The translations under genes were made by a program, and so were the position numbers. Source: Edaphochlamys debaryana (lineage: Eukaryota; Chlorophyta; Chlorophyceae; Chlamydomonadales). From it: a stretch of 64,000 bases of DNA. The stretch is from positions 496,001-560,000 of the forward strand of contig JAEHOE010000021.1 in assembly GCA_016858145.1 (NCBI GenBank). Direction: 5' to 3'. Positions 46,201 through 59,100 of this stretch are shown piece by piece. Position 1 is the first letter of the stretch, and each line of letters opens with the position of its first letter. The notes beneath the pieces were generated by a model. That model did not search any database, was not told the DNA's origin, and saw nothing but the letters and a program-made list of their open reading frames with translations.

Positions 46201-47155
46201 TCCATCACCTTGTTCCCTGCGATCCACGTTGCCCAGACTTCTACACCTTCTCCGTCAGCCCCTTCAACGACGCGGTAGTGCTGCACCTGCTGCCCCAGGT
46301 GCGCCACGGCTGCGAATCTCAAAGATAGCTTCCGACAGCTATTTCCCCGCGATCCAACCGCTCTCATCGCGCTTTGTGCGTTGCTTCCGTGTGCCCTGCT
46401 GCACAGGTGCCGTTCCTTCCAGGTGCTTCAGACCTGCTGCACAAGCCGACCTGGGTGAACGAGGCCACAGACCTCATCGCGCCCAGCGCAATCGCGACTG
46501 GCACCAACAAAGCCGCGTGGGAAGCGTATCGTGCGATCCTTCGTTCTTATACCAACGCTTCTGGCGCTGATGCGGCTTGGAGCACGACGCAGGCGCAGGT
46601 CGCGGGCACAGTGAACACCGTGGACCTCGATGCAACCTGGGTGAACGCGAGACACAGCAAGACCAGCATTCTCTACTGGATCGCAACTCGCTCGTTCGGA
46701 GGCCCTGCTCCGGTGCCCACGCTATCGCCCCCGCCCTCGCCCCTGCTCTCACCACCGCCGTCGCCCAACCCCTCGCCCCCGCCCTCGCCCTACCCCTCGC
46801 CACCACCGTCGCCGACCCCTTCGCCGCCACCGACGGTCTCGGCGCTCTCCCCGCCCCCCTCTCCAACCCCGTCACCGCCCCCGACGCCAACCCCGTCCCC
46901 TCCCCCCTCCCCCACCCCGTCGCCGCCACCCTCGCCCGCACCCTCGCCCCCGCCCTCGCCCGCCCCTTCCCCACCGCCCTCGCCCCCGCCCTCGCCGACC
47001 CCGTCCCCCCCACCGGCAGTCTCCATGCCCTCCCCGCCCCCGCCCGGCGCGCCCCCGCCCTTCCCCCCCTACACGGGACCCCCCACCTCCCCCATCAGCC
47101 CCAATGTCGGCACGGGGGCTCCCCCCGACACCCTCACAACCTTCCCCAACACGAA
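40251..47155 (+). CDS. GH81 module 1 with linker 1 (catalytic Glu replaced by Gln)
   Basis: Exons: 40251-40489, 40688-40730, 41614-41739, 41965-42087, 42296-42415, 42616-42751, 43307-43417, 43611-44017, 44165-44394, 44594-44681, 44868-45038, 45215-45251, 45424-45518, 45762-45909, 46237-46298, 46407-47155. The Asp of RHMDWYEGHAWGSG is present (44952-44954). The E-x-x-x-E pair is E-R-P-G-Q: Glu codon 45036-45038, Gln codon 45224-45226. The C-terminal part also departs from the other modules. The linker (PPPSP repeats) begins at about 46705. The module is probably weakly active or inactive, perhaps binding only. Confidence 0.8.
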
Positions 47156-50100
47156 GTAAGCTCCCATCTGCCAGGAGCATTTCGGATGGCACGATGTCTG
47201 CTGCCCTACTAGCAATCTGCCAGCAACATACTAACATGTCAGGCATCGAAGTTGGCGTCCTGCCACAAGCAGCACCCAGGACGGCAAACACAGGGTTGAC
47301 CGGACCGTGCCGGCCACTAGCAAAGGGTATTGAACAGGAATAATAGTGGAGACTGAGGATATCCCTCTTTACATTTCTGTCCCTTCCCGCTCGCCTGCGG
47401 CCACCTCCCCAAACCCCGCCATCCCTTGCCGCCGAACTCTTCACCCCCCTACCCCGCCCTGCAGGTCCGGCGACTGGTCCCGCTCCCCCCAGCTGCTGCC
47501 CCCCGGCTTCGGCCCCGCCCCCACCAACTGGTGGTGGTCGGGGTGGACGCACACCAGTCGGAGCGGGGTGGTGGGGCAGGAGCCGGTGAGGCGGGGCCTG
47601 GATGGGGCCTGGTTGGGGCCTGGGTGGGGCCTGGATGGGGGCCTTGTCGCACAGCGCCATGGGGAGTGGCTTCTGAGTTTTGTGGGGTTGTTGCCACCTG
47701 CACCTTGATCCTGAAGTAGGGCCCGAGGAAGAGTAACAGGGAGATGTTTGCGTCAGGCAACGCGGCAGGGCTCCGCGTGGAGAGGTTACACCGCCCCCAC
47801 GCCCCATCCCCTGTATGCACCCCTCCCCCTCCCCCCCTCCCCCCCAGGTCTTCATGTCCCCCTGGGCCGCCAAGGTGCTCCCCTGGGGCCTGGACGCCGT
47901 CCCCCCCGGCCTCGCCAGCGGCATGTCTGACACATCCATCACCCTCACCTACGAGTGGGTGCCGTGCAAGTGCCGTACGGGGTGCCGTACGGATCGGGTC
48001 GGGGCTGCTTGCTACTGGTATCTGCGGGAGACTCCGCCATGGCTTACGCTCGTGGCACGCACAGCCGCAACAGGGCTGGATCTAAATCTGGATCTGGATC
48101 CAGCGCTTGTCACCCGCGCTCTCCATACCGATCCCCCTAACCCCCCTCCCACCCCCATCCCCTCCAATGCAGCTACAACATCACCGTCACCTCGGCGGAG
48201 GCGCTCACCTCGCGCCGCGTGGTCAGCGGCAACGAGCTGTGAGTGGCAACCACACTGGATGCGGGGGCGGGCATTGGGTTGGGGTTGGGGTGGGGGTGGG
48301 GTACTCCGCGGGCCCTGTCCACCCTCACAGCGTGGCCGTGCCTCCCTGCTCCCCTCTCCCCCTCTTACCCCTCCTTCACCCCCCTCCCTCCCCCCCCCCC
48401 CAGGGCCGTCACGTTCGAGTGGCTGACGGGTGCCGGGGTGCCGGGGGTGTCGCAGTACATGCTGGCGACCATGCTGCAGGTAGGGGGGGCGGACACAGGG
48501 ATGGGAGGAGGTGGAAGCGGGGCAGTTTCAGGGGAGAAAGGGAAGGAGAGAGGGTTCGTGGTTCAGAACATGCTGGCGACCATGCTGCAGGTAGGGGGGA
48601 GGGGGGGGGGAGGGGAGGGAGGGGGGACGGGATGGGAAAAGGGGAGGTGCCTCCTTCATGGGGGGGGGGGTTTCGTGGTTCAGTACATGCTGGCGACCAT
48701 GCTGCAGGTGTGTGCGGGTTTGAGGTTCAGGAGAGGGGGGAAGGGAGAGCACAGCCCAGCCGTACACAGGAGAGCCGTACATAAGAGGGCACAAGGGGAA
48801 CGCCTCACCGCACGTGGTGGCCACAATGCTGAGCCGTGGGCCTCGCCCCACGGCCACCTCCACTCCCCTGCTAGCCCCTCCACCCCATCCCCCCAAGAGT
48901 CCCTGGCGTCGGCGCGATCCCGCTCAGCAACAACAACCCCATCCGCCCCCCCATTCCCTGTACCCCTCTTCCCTCCACCCCTTACCCCTCATCTCCCCCC
49001 CCAGGGCCAGCCGTTCCTCACGGTGCGCTACGGCGGGCTGACGCCTGTCATCCGGCAGCCGCCCGGGGGCCCCCTGCAGCTGGTTGGGGGCAGCGAGACG
49101 TCCACACGGACCGTGTTCGAGGTGGGTGTGTGTCGGAGGGGGGGGGGGGGGGCAGGGAAGGCAGTCACGGGGGAACGGGTTGGGGGTCGGATCAGGAAGG
49201 GGGGAAGGAGGGGAGGGAGGCAAAGGGCTTGGCGGAAGGGTGTAGACGATAAGCGGTGAGCCTTTCTCTTCCGAACCGGCCCTGCCCCCCCCCCTTGTCA
49301 CGCAGTACTCCAACGTTGCGGGCATTAAGTACCGGTTCTACTTCTCGAGCGCAGTCACGCTGGTGGGGGCAGGGGGGGGGGAGGGGGAAGGGGGCAGAGG
49401 GGCGTGGGAGGCGGATGCGTGAAGGTGGGAGGGCTGGCATGGGGTTCAGAGTCCGGGGCGTGGGGCTCGGGCAGAGAGGGGTGGGGTTCGGGCTTGGTGC
49501 GATGTCCCTCCCACACGCATGGCTCGCCGCCTCCCCCCGCGCTTCTCGCTCCACCCCACTCCACCCCCACCCCCCAACCCCTCAACCCCCCAACCCCACC
49601 CCACCCCTAGACCGTGACCCCCTCGGTCATGTCCGCCTCCGCGCCCTTCACCGGCGTCCTCCGCATCGCCCTCATCCGCAACCCCCTGGCCCCCGGCGCC
49701 CCCCTGCTGGCCTACAACGCCACGGAGGAGGGGCGCGTGAGGGAGACGTACAACTACTACGCGGGTAGGGGGGAGGGAAGGGGGGGAGGGAAGGGGGGGA
49801 GGGAAGGGGGGGAGGGAAGGGGGGGAGGGAGGTGCTCTGGGAGCGGAGGGGTGCGATAGCGGGGGTGAGGAACGGGGGCTTGTAAGGGGGACGCGGTCCG
49901 ACAGCGTGCAGGGAGAGGGGTTACCGGGCCCCCAATTCCCTCACCACATCTCACCTCACCTTCCCTTTACCTCCTCCGCCCCCCCCTCCCCCCCCTAGAC
50001 GTGTACCCCACCGGCGCCAGTCTGACCATCGCCCACCAGTCCGCCGTACAGTCGCCCACCGGATCACCCCGCGGCTTAGTCACCATCACCTTCGCAACCG

Positions 50101-53100
50101 CCTCCATGTCGGGCGCCGCCAGCCCGCGGCCATTACTAATGATGGCCATGCCGCACCACCGCACGCACCTCACGGCGCCCGTGCTGCCGCAGCCGCCCGC
50201 GGCGGCGGGCCTGACCACGGTGGGCCCAGGGGCTGGGCCTAGGTGGGGTTGCCCTGGGCCTGACGGTGAAGGAGAGTGTGAGGGTGGCACCAAACCTGAG
50301 AGCGCCGGGTGCGAAGAGCGCCAGGAGCCACCTGCTGTCGCGTCAGCTTCTACTAGGTTGACGACGGTTAGCCCCGCGCAGGAAGCAATGGCTGGCGCAT
50401 TTCCTGCATGGCTGACCTTTCTACCCACCAAAACCACCGTTATCCCACAGATCTGGATGGACGATCTGCGCGGGCCCCTGTGCCACGTGGCGGCCTCCGA
50501 GTGGACCCTTGCATACGACCTGGGCCCACTGGGGTCCACCGGCTGGGCCTCGCGCGGGCCCATCCGGGACCCGGTCCAGCGGTCCGGTGTCCTCTCGGCG
50601 CTCTCCACGGACCTGGGTGCCCCCCTGGGCGGGCAGGGGGTGGCGGACAGCGCATACTATGGTGGGGAGGGGAGGGGGGAGGGCGAGGCGGGGAGGGCGA
50701 GGGAGGAGGGTATAATAGAGGGACAGGGGGGTAGAGGGATGGGTGGGGAGGGGAGGGGGGAGGAAAAGTCCGGTCCGCTGAGTCCTCCCATCTCCGCCCC
50801 AGGCTGTGCCCCCACCCCCTTAACCCATCCCATCCCTTCCCATCGCATCCTGAAACCTTAACCCCGCGCTGGAGTGCGAGGCTCACGGTCCACTTACGGC
50901 GCCCGCCCCCTGCCCACACCCCACCCCACCCCCTTATCGTTTCCCGCTCGAAAAGGTACCCACCCCCCACCCACCCCATCACGAAGCCCCATCCCTTACC
51001 CCCCCCCGCCAACCCCCCCTCCTGCCCCCCAGGCTACGCCGACCTTGCTGCCATGGGCCGCCTCACCGTCATCGCCGACGAACTGGCGGCCTCGGAGCCC
51101 CCCGGCAGCGCCACCCGCGCCGACCTCATGACTAAGGCCGCGGGGCTGCGGGCCACCATGGTGACAGAGCTGGGCCGCCGCTTGCGTACGACGGCCGAGG
51201 TGTTCTCGTCCCTGGCGTACGACAGCACGTGGGGCGGCCTGGTGACGTACATCGACGCCAGGTGGGATGCGGGGGGATCGCCTGTGGTACGGGGAGGAAC
51301 GATCAACAAGTTCTGACCTTGAATCACTCGTGGTCTGACTAAGTTACGCAATCATGCTGGTCTAATCCCCTCGCAGCACCCAGAGCAGCCGTTTCTTCAG
51401 TAACTTGGAGTACAACGGTGCGTACCCCACGTTTGAAAGGGATGGGGTCCACTGGTTTTAGGATGCCGGTTGCAAGCCACGTGCTCCTAGTTAGTACCCC
51501 TACCCCGTGCCTGATCCCCTTTGGCCTTGGGCCCAGGTCCAATCCGCCACACCCACACACCAATCCAACCCTCGCATGCCGCCCACCCTGCCGTACGCCG
51601 TACACAGATCACCACATCCAGTACGGCTACCTGCTGTACGCCTGCGCCGCCGTGGCGAGGGCCGACCCCGCCTGGCGCGACGCGCAGCGGCCCGCCCTGC
51701 TGGCGCTGGTGAGGGACTTCGCCAACCCCAACCGGGGGGACGCCTACTTCCCCTTCGCGCGGCACATGGACTGGTGGGGGGGCCACTCCTGGGGCAGCGG
51801 CGTGGAGCCCTCCTCGCTGGGCAAGCTGCAGGTGAGGGGTAGGGGTAGGGGGGGTACGTACGGGGCAGATTGTGATCTTATCTAGGTTGGGGGTACGTCT
51901 GGGGGGCTAAGGGGGAGGGGGTGGGTGGGGGCTGGGGCATTTAGTTTGTGGCTTTCATGTTCTCAGGGACAGGGCCCTAGGGGCCCAGGGGTGCGGGTTT
52001 TGGTGTTGAGGGGAGTGGGCCAGGTTCTTTGCAGGAGGTGGCTTGCGGCCTCGAACCTGCCCTTCCAACCACCCACCCACCCATCCAAGCACCCATCCAA
52101 CCACCCATCCCTGACTCGCTTCCCCCTCCAGGAGTCGGCCTCCGAGGCGGCCCACGGCTACTACGCCGTTGCCCTGGCAGGGGAGGTCCTCGGCGACACG
52201 GACCTGGCCCGCTGGGGGCGGCTGCTGGCGGCGATCGAGCTCTCGGGCGCCAAGCACTACTGGCAGATGCCGTCGACCAGGTGGGGTGGGGAGATTGATG
52301 GGGCGACGTGCACTGGGGTGAAGTTTTGTCGGCAGACGCTGGCGAGGGTTGCAGTGGGTTGCCTGCTGACAAAAGTCTTCGACCCGGACGGCCTGCCCCT
52401 CACACCACCGCCGCCCCGCCCCGCCCCACCCTGCCCCTCCCCCGCAGCACCATCTACCCCACCCAGTTCCGGGCTCGGCGCGTGGTGGGCACCCTGCGGA
52501 GCGCCATGGTGGGTGGGGGGACCTGCGTGAGGGAGGCAGGGGAGGGCGGGGGAACGAGGAGGGGGGGAGGGACAGAGGGGACGAGGGGGAGGTGCAGGTG
52601 CAATGCTGTGGTGGGTGGGGGGACGCGGTCGGGAGCTCGTAAGTCGTGCGAGGGAGGGAGGGGGCAGAGGCAAGGATGGAGCGAGGGACAGTGGGGAGGG
52701 GCGTGGGGGAGGGGTGAAGGAAACGAGGTGAGGGCGGGTGGATAGGAACGGGCGCAACCCTGCACAATGGCACCCTGAGCAGTGCTATGCTGGGTGGGTG
52801 GGTGTGGGCCGCAGCGGGAAGGGCGGAGGCGAGGCGGGCCCCTCAACTCCCCTCTGTCCGCCCGCCCGCCAGGTGGAGTTCAACGTCAAGTACGGCAACC
52901 AGCCGGCCGTCGTACACAGCATGCAGTGGCTGCCGTACACGCCGCTGACGGAGCTGCTGCTGTCTGACCCGGCCTACGCCGCCGAGGCCGCCGCCGCCGC
53001 CACCGCCGTACCGCTGACGGTTGGATCGCGGCCCGGGTGGGCCCAGTTCCCTCAGCTCACTCGCGCCATCGACGCGGCCAACAACGCAGAGGTGAGGGGG

Positions 53101-56100
53101 CGTGTGAGGCGTAAACTTCACGGATGTGTGGGAGTGGGCGCTGGGGTAGTAGGTGTGGAAGATAGAAGGTAGTTGGTTCCCTTGTAAGGTGGAGAGGGTA
53201 GGGGGAGTGTTCGCTTGCGGTGTGAGGGTGTCTTGGTTGCTGAGGGGAAGCGATATGCCGTGGATAAGCCGAGGTGAGGTGTGTGAAATGCCGTTTCCGC
53301 CGGTTGCCCACGTGCTCTCCGCCATCTGCCCCCACCGCCCCCTCCTCCCCCAGGCCTTCTCCTACATCAGCGGCCTAGCCACGGGCACCGCCAACTTTTA
53401 CGGCTGGGAGTACCCCACCCACCCCAAGGCCCTGCAGCTCTACTGGATAGCCACCCGCTCCTCCCTCGCGCCGCCGCCCGCCCCCGCGCCGCCCAACGCG
53501 CCGCCGCCGTCTCCGCGGCCGCCCTCGCAGCCCCCGCCCAGCCCCGCCCCGCCCCCGCCCCGGCCGCTCCCGCCCGCGCCGCCCCCCGTGCCCTTCCCCC
53601 CGCCCGTGCCGCCCCCCGCCCCGCCGCTGCCCCCTGCGCCGCCCCCGGCCGTCCCCGCCTTCATCCAGCTGACCCCGGCGGTGGACGTCACGGCGCCCCC
53701 GGCGTCGCTGACGCGGTTCGACAACTCTTGGCACACCACCTACATCAAGTGAGCACGCAACCTTCTAGTGGTGATAGTCTGCTGATTAAGTTAGAGCCCC
53801 ATGTAGTTTCTGTTCTGGCATCCGCCCTGCCTCAACCCCCGTTACCCCTCCCCGTGTGTTGCCTCCGCCCGTGATCCCCCTGTCAAACCCGTCAACCCCG
53901 TCAGAACCCGTAAAGGGTCACTCCCTGTTTTCCCCCCCCTCTACCCCCCCTGCAGCGGCGTGCAGAAGGTGTGGAACCACGTGCCCAGCCTGCTCCCGCC
54001 CGACCAGGCCTTCCCGGGGCCAACCAACTCGTGGTGGAGCACGTGAGCATGCAGGGGGAGGCAGGGGAGGGGAGGAGGGGCGCGCAGGTGCATCAGGATC
54101 GGGTATACCGCACTTGGCCTTGGGGTCTACATAATGGGGATCCAGGCCTGACTGGATCCAGGCCTGACTGCATCCAGGCCTGACTGGATCCAGGCCTACC
54201 ACCTTGGGGTACAGCACCAGGGGTAGGGTGGTGGGTAGGGTGTCAGCCCTGGGCGCTGCGACCTTGCCTGCTTGACTCAACTGCCACCCATCCCCTTGAC
54301 GCCCGCTCGCGGCTGCGTGTGGACCTCAGGTGGACGCACGCGGCGCCCGCAGCGGACAAGCTGGGGGAGGAGGCGGTGGGTCGGGGTCCCCCGTAGGGTC
54401 AGGGAGGACCGAGGGCGCTGTAGTCTTCTCCCCAAGCACCGCCCTCCGCGCCCGCTCTCTCCCCAAGCCACCTCACGCACCACGCTTCCCACGTCCTACC
54501 CCACCCCCAAACCACGCCCCTTCCCCCCTCCCCTCCCCCCGTCCCCCCCCGTCAGGTGGGCATGCTCCCCTGGCGTGCCAAGGTGCTCCCCACCGGCCTC
54601 GAGGCCACCGCCCCCTCCGTGGGATTCGACTGGCGGCCCACCTACGGCTTCCAGGGCTGGACGCTGCCCTTCAGCGTGGGGGCCAGCGAGGGACTGACCA
54701 GGTGCGGTGGCGGCGCGTTTGTGTGTCTCAAGGGGAGCGCCTCAGCGGCGGAACGGGGCGCCCCGCCCCTTGCGCTAGCGCTGTGTCGGGAAGCGCCTCG
54801 GCGGCCGCACCCCCCATCTGGCCGTCTGGGCTCAGAACCGCAGCCCTTCCTCGCATCCCCACCATTCTCTTGCTCCCCCTTCCCGGCCTTAGGGCTCAAG
54901 CACGACAGCCTCGGGGTGTCCCCGTCCCCTCCTCACGCGTTGACACCCCCCCACACACCACTCCCCCTCCTTCCCCCTACCTCCACCCCCCACTCACGCA
55001 GCCGCTCCGTGCTCAAGTACGACCGCCTGGGGGTGTCCCCGTCATCCTACCCTACCCTTGCCACCCCTTCCCTCCCTCACAAACACCCCCCCCCTCCCCC
55101 TCCTTCCCCCTACCCCCCTCTCCCCCTGTCCCAGCCGCTCCGTGCTCAAGTACGACCGCCTGGGGGTGTCATGGCGCTGGCTCACGGCCGCCGGCGCCTC
55201 CGCCCCCTCGCCGCCCTCCATGGTCGCCCACATGTACCAGGGCGCCCCCTACCTCACCCTGCTCTACAGCGGCCTGTCCCCGCTGCTGCAGTTCCCCGGG
55301 GCGCAGGAGATCACGGGCAACCTGAACAACGTCCCCGCCGGCACGGTGTTCACGGTGGGTGGGTGGGTGGGGTTCGCGAGCGTCCATGCCCGGCCCGGAA
55401 GCTGGCTTCAGAGCCGAGGTAGAGTGGGGGTGTACTGGTATTGAGTGCGGTGTGGGGTCGGAAACCGCTGCGCCCGCCTCTTTCCCTGCAACCCAGCCTC
55501 AACCGTAACGCCCGAGTGCACACCCGAGGACACCCCACCCCAGACCCCACCCTTTCGCGAACAAGTCGTGTGCTGACCTCTCGCCCCTGCCACCCACCCC
55601 ACAATACTCCACCGTGCGCAGGTGTCGCTGAACACCTCAGTCACGCTCAAGCTCTATTTCTCAAGCTCCGTGCGCCTCACCTTCACGGCCAACAGCATCG
55701 GCATCAAAAACTCTGCCATCTTCTCGGGTAAGGAGCGCGAGATCTGACGCGGCGCGGAGCCTGACGGGAGTTACAAGAGGCATTGACGGGCAGCGACGGG
55801 GCCAGGGTTCGGCAAGCGTACGCCAAGCCCAACCGGGGCACGGCGGGCGGTACGGGGGTGCGTCCACGCCCGTGCGCGCAAGTCGGCTGCGGTCAGTACC
55901 GGTACCGGTACCAGCCGCGCCTCGCCCAACCGCCCAACCGCCTAACTGTCAAACGGCCAACCGCCAACCGCTCCAACCGCAGGCGTGCTGCGCATCGCCA
56001 TGGTCCACTCCACCTGGTCGCCCCTCACCAACACCGCCGGCACCGCACGCACCGACATCGAGAAGGCCTACGACGACAACGCGGGTGGGTGGATGCGGGC

Positions 56101-59100
56101 CCCTTGCTGTTTTAACATCTTGCTGTATTTGGATAAAAGCTAGCGACAAGCGCTGGGCGCCCCCATGGGGGCGAAAAAGGGCTAAGCGAAAAGTAACCAT
56201 CTCTTCCAGCGTCCTGGTGGGGGTCATGGGGGCCCTTATTATCTGACTTGCCCCTGCATCGTGTTGCTGTATTGGGTTGAAAGTGCTCTGCTGCGGCCCT
56301 CTGCATGTTCGGGCTGCCTTATTGCAGCCCCTAGCTCTTGGTCAGCAATCGGTAGCGATCAGTATGCTGCCTGACACGCCCGCCCCCCCTCCTGACCCCC
56401 AGACCTGTACCCCACGGGGGCCTCCGTCACGTACGGCTACCGCACGTCGGCGTCTGGATCCGAGGTCGGGATCGTTGATCTCACCTACACGGTCGGATCC
56501 ATGTCTGGGACCAACAAGGGCCAGCTCATGATGCTGACCGCGCCGCACCACCGCACGCATCTGTCGTACCCCGCCATGCCAACGGGCACGCCTGTCGTAC
56601 TGCCCAGCATGCGCGGCGAGCTGAGGCACGTGCTGGGCGTGCGGTGGGTGCTCGAGTATGCGCTGCTTGCGGTGGGCTTCAGCCCCGCCAGTGCCGTACC
56701 GCCCGGCAGCTGGCGTACGGCACTCATCAACAGGTGCGTGGGTGGCGCGCGTGGGGGCGGAGGGGAGAGACGATGCTCAAAGTCGGGGAAGCTGGCGGGC
56801 TGGTGCAGCTCACAGCCGGCTTCCGGTCCCCCTTGCTCATCAGCGTTGCGCTTTGATGCTCGCCTCCGTTCAAGTTGGGGTCATGTCCCTCCCTGTTCCC
56901 CCACGCGCTGTGCCCCTCTTCCCCCCCCCCCAGCCTGCTGAGTGACGCCTCCTCCTGGCCGGGGCTGGAGCCCAACGAGAGCCCCTACTTCGGGTGAGGG
57001 GGGGAGGGAAGGGGGGGAGGGGTACGGGAGATAATAGAGGGGGCCGGTCCGACAGCCCCGCAGATCTGCCGCCCAAATCTCGGCTTATGACCTGCCCATT
57101 CCATCCGGATCCACCGGGCCAGCGGTCGTGATTGGGCAGGTTAACGTAAGCCGAGATTCGGGCCGAGGAGTTGGGGCAGCCACAGCGGGTGCACGCCTCT
57201 CCCCACCTTTTCCCCGACCCACATCCCATCTTAACCCAACCAACCCCACCCGCAGCTCGTCCGACCTGGCCGCCATCGGCCGCATGTCGGTCATAGCGGA
57301 CGAGCTGGCGGCTACGGAGCCCGCGGGGGGGAGCAGCGCCAAGGCGAGCCTGCAGCAGGCCGCCGCCGCGCTGCGGTCCCGGCTCAAGTCCAAGCTGGAC
57401 GTACGGCTCTCGTCCAACGCCGCGACGCCCGCCTCCCTGGTGTACGACATCACGTGGGGCGGCCTCATCACGTACAAGGACGCTAGGTGGGGGTTGCACG
57501 TGGGGAGGGGGGAGGGGGAAGGGGGAGGGATTCGGGAGCAGGGCCGGGAGTCTGCACCACCTGTCCCGCCGGCTCCCCCAAAACCCGTACCTGGGAAAAG
57601 GGCTGGATGAGCGCAGCCGTCCCTCCGTGCTCACCGCCAGACCAAGCCCAGGCGGACCCAGCCCCTCCCCCCCCCTCTCCCTCCCCCCCCCCCCCCCCCT
57701 CAGCACCAAGACCAGCAACTACTACGGAAACTCGGAGTACAACGGTAGGGGTTAGGGGGAGGGGGAGGGGGGCTTTGCAGGAAGCCAGGGGTGGCGGAGG
57801 GTCAACGGGAGCCTCGGAGGTGGGGCTGGGGGCGAGGGCGTGAGTGCTAGGGAGCAGCTGTTCGGAGGCCGAGGGGGCCGCAGCCCCGCCCGGAACAGCT
57901 GCGCGTCCTCCACTCAAGATGCACACCTACCCCTCTGTCATGCTCATCCAATCCTTGCTCACGTGACCGCCGTCCACCCCTCCGCTTCCTCCCCTGCCCA
58001 ACCCCCCTCCAGACCACCACTACCACGGGGGTTACCTGCTCTCCTCTGCCCCCCACCCTGCCCCCCTCTCCTTCCCGCCTCCTCCACCCCCCCCCTCCCC
58101 CCTCCCCCCCCTCCAGACCACCACTACCACTGGGGCTACCTGCTGTACGCCTGCGCCGCCATGGCGCGGGCCGACCCCGCCTGGCGCGACGCGCAGCGGC
58201 CCGCCCTGCTGGCGCTGGTGAGGGACTTCGCCAACCCCCGCCAGGACGACCCGCACTTCCCGCACGCCCGCATGTTGGACGTGTGGGGGGGGCACTCGTG
58301 GGCCAGCGGCTTCACGGCCTTCGCGGACGGCAAGAACCAGGTGGGAGGGCGTGTGTGTAGAAGCTGGTTGGGGTTGGTTGCGGAAGGGGCTGTGGGGAGG
58401 GAGCCTGGATATTCCATGGCCGGATATCGCGCGTTTGCCTCTCGAGTCGGTGCTCGGCTTTTCGGCCCTGCCCAGCTGCTTCCCGCCCGCGTGTCTCCAA
58501 ACCTCCCGTCTCTGACACACCCCGGCCTCTACCCCCCGCCCACCAATCCACCTGACCAACCAACCAACCAACCAACCGACCAACCAACCAACCAACCAAC
58601 CCCCAGGAGTCTACCTCTGAGGCCGCCCACGCCTACCACGCGGTGGCACTGGCGGGCGAGGCCCTGGGGGACCCCCACCTGGCCCGCTGGGGGCGGCTGC
58701 TGGCGGCGGTGGAGACCTCGGGGGCGCAGCACTACTGGCAGATCACCACGTCCAAGTGCGTGGAGGGGGCGGGGAGGGAGGGAGGGGGCAGTTCACCACC
58801 GCCGCCAGGCGTGTGTGGAGAGGGGGTGGGGGGTGGAAGGAAGATGGGGGGGGAGGGAACGGGCGGGCAAGGGTATGGAAGGGGCAGTGCTGCAGGCAGA
58901 TCACCAGGAGACGGGGGGGGGGGCGCAGGAGGTGGGGGCACATGGGGGAGGTGGGGGCATGGGAGATCCTGGGGGGAGGGATGGGGGGGAGGGTGATGCG
59001 TTGTCGCGGCGAGTCCCTCCTGTGCCCTCTCAGCCGCTGCAAACCGCCGGCCCTTCCTCACATTTTGTCCACCCACCCCACACGCCAATGCCGCAGCTCC

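Noticed and set aside
47157..47159. TAA as the stop codon of a single-module GH81 protein
   Set aside because: It sits in a donor (aa|gtaagc), and the matching junctions after linkers 2 and 3 splice in the same phase into the next module, which has no signal peptide of its own. It is still the main alternative.
46872..47948. 358-aa minus-strand Gly/Arg/Ala frame
   Set aside because: Mirror image of the Pro-rich linker and a C-rich intron, with no protein-like segments.
48562..48710. Regular repeats suggestive of a CRISPR-like array
   Set aside because: These are three copies of one exon/donor junction in a eukaryotic intron, with no spacers of fixed length and no associated genes.
58008..58116. 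Upstream copy of the DHHYH exon start as a real exon
   Set aside because: It runs into ctctcctctgccc and has no donor in phase. The copy at 58117 continues into the full catalytic exon.
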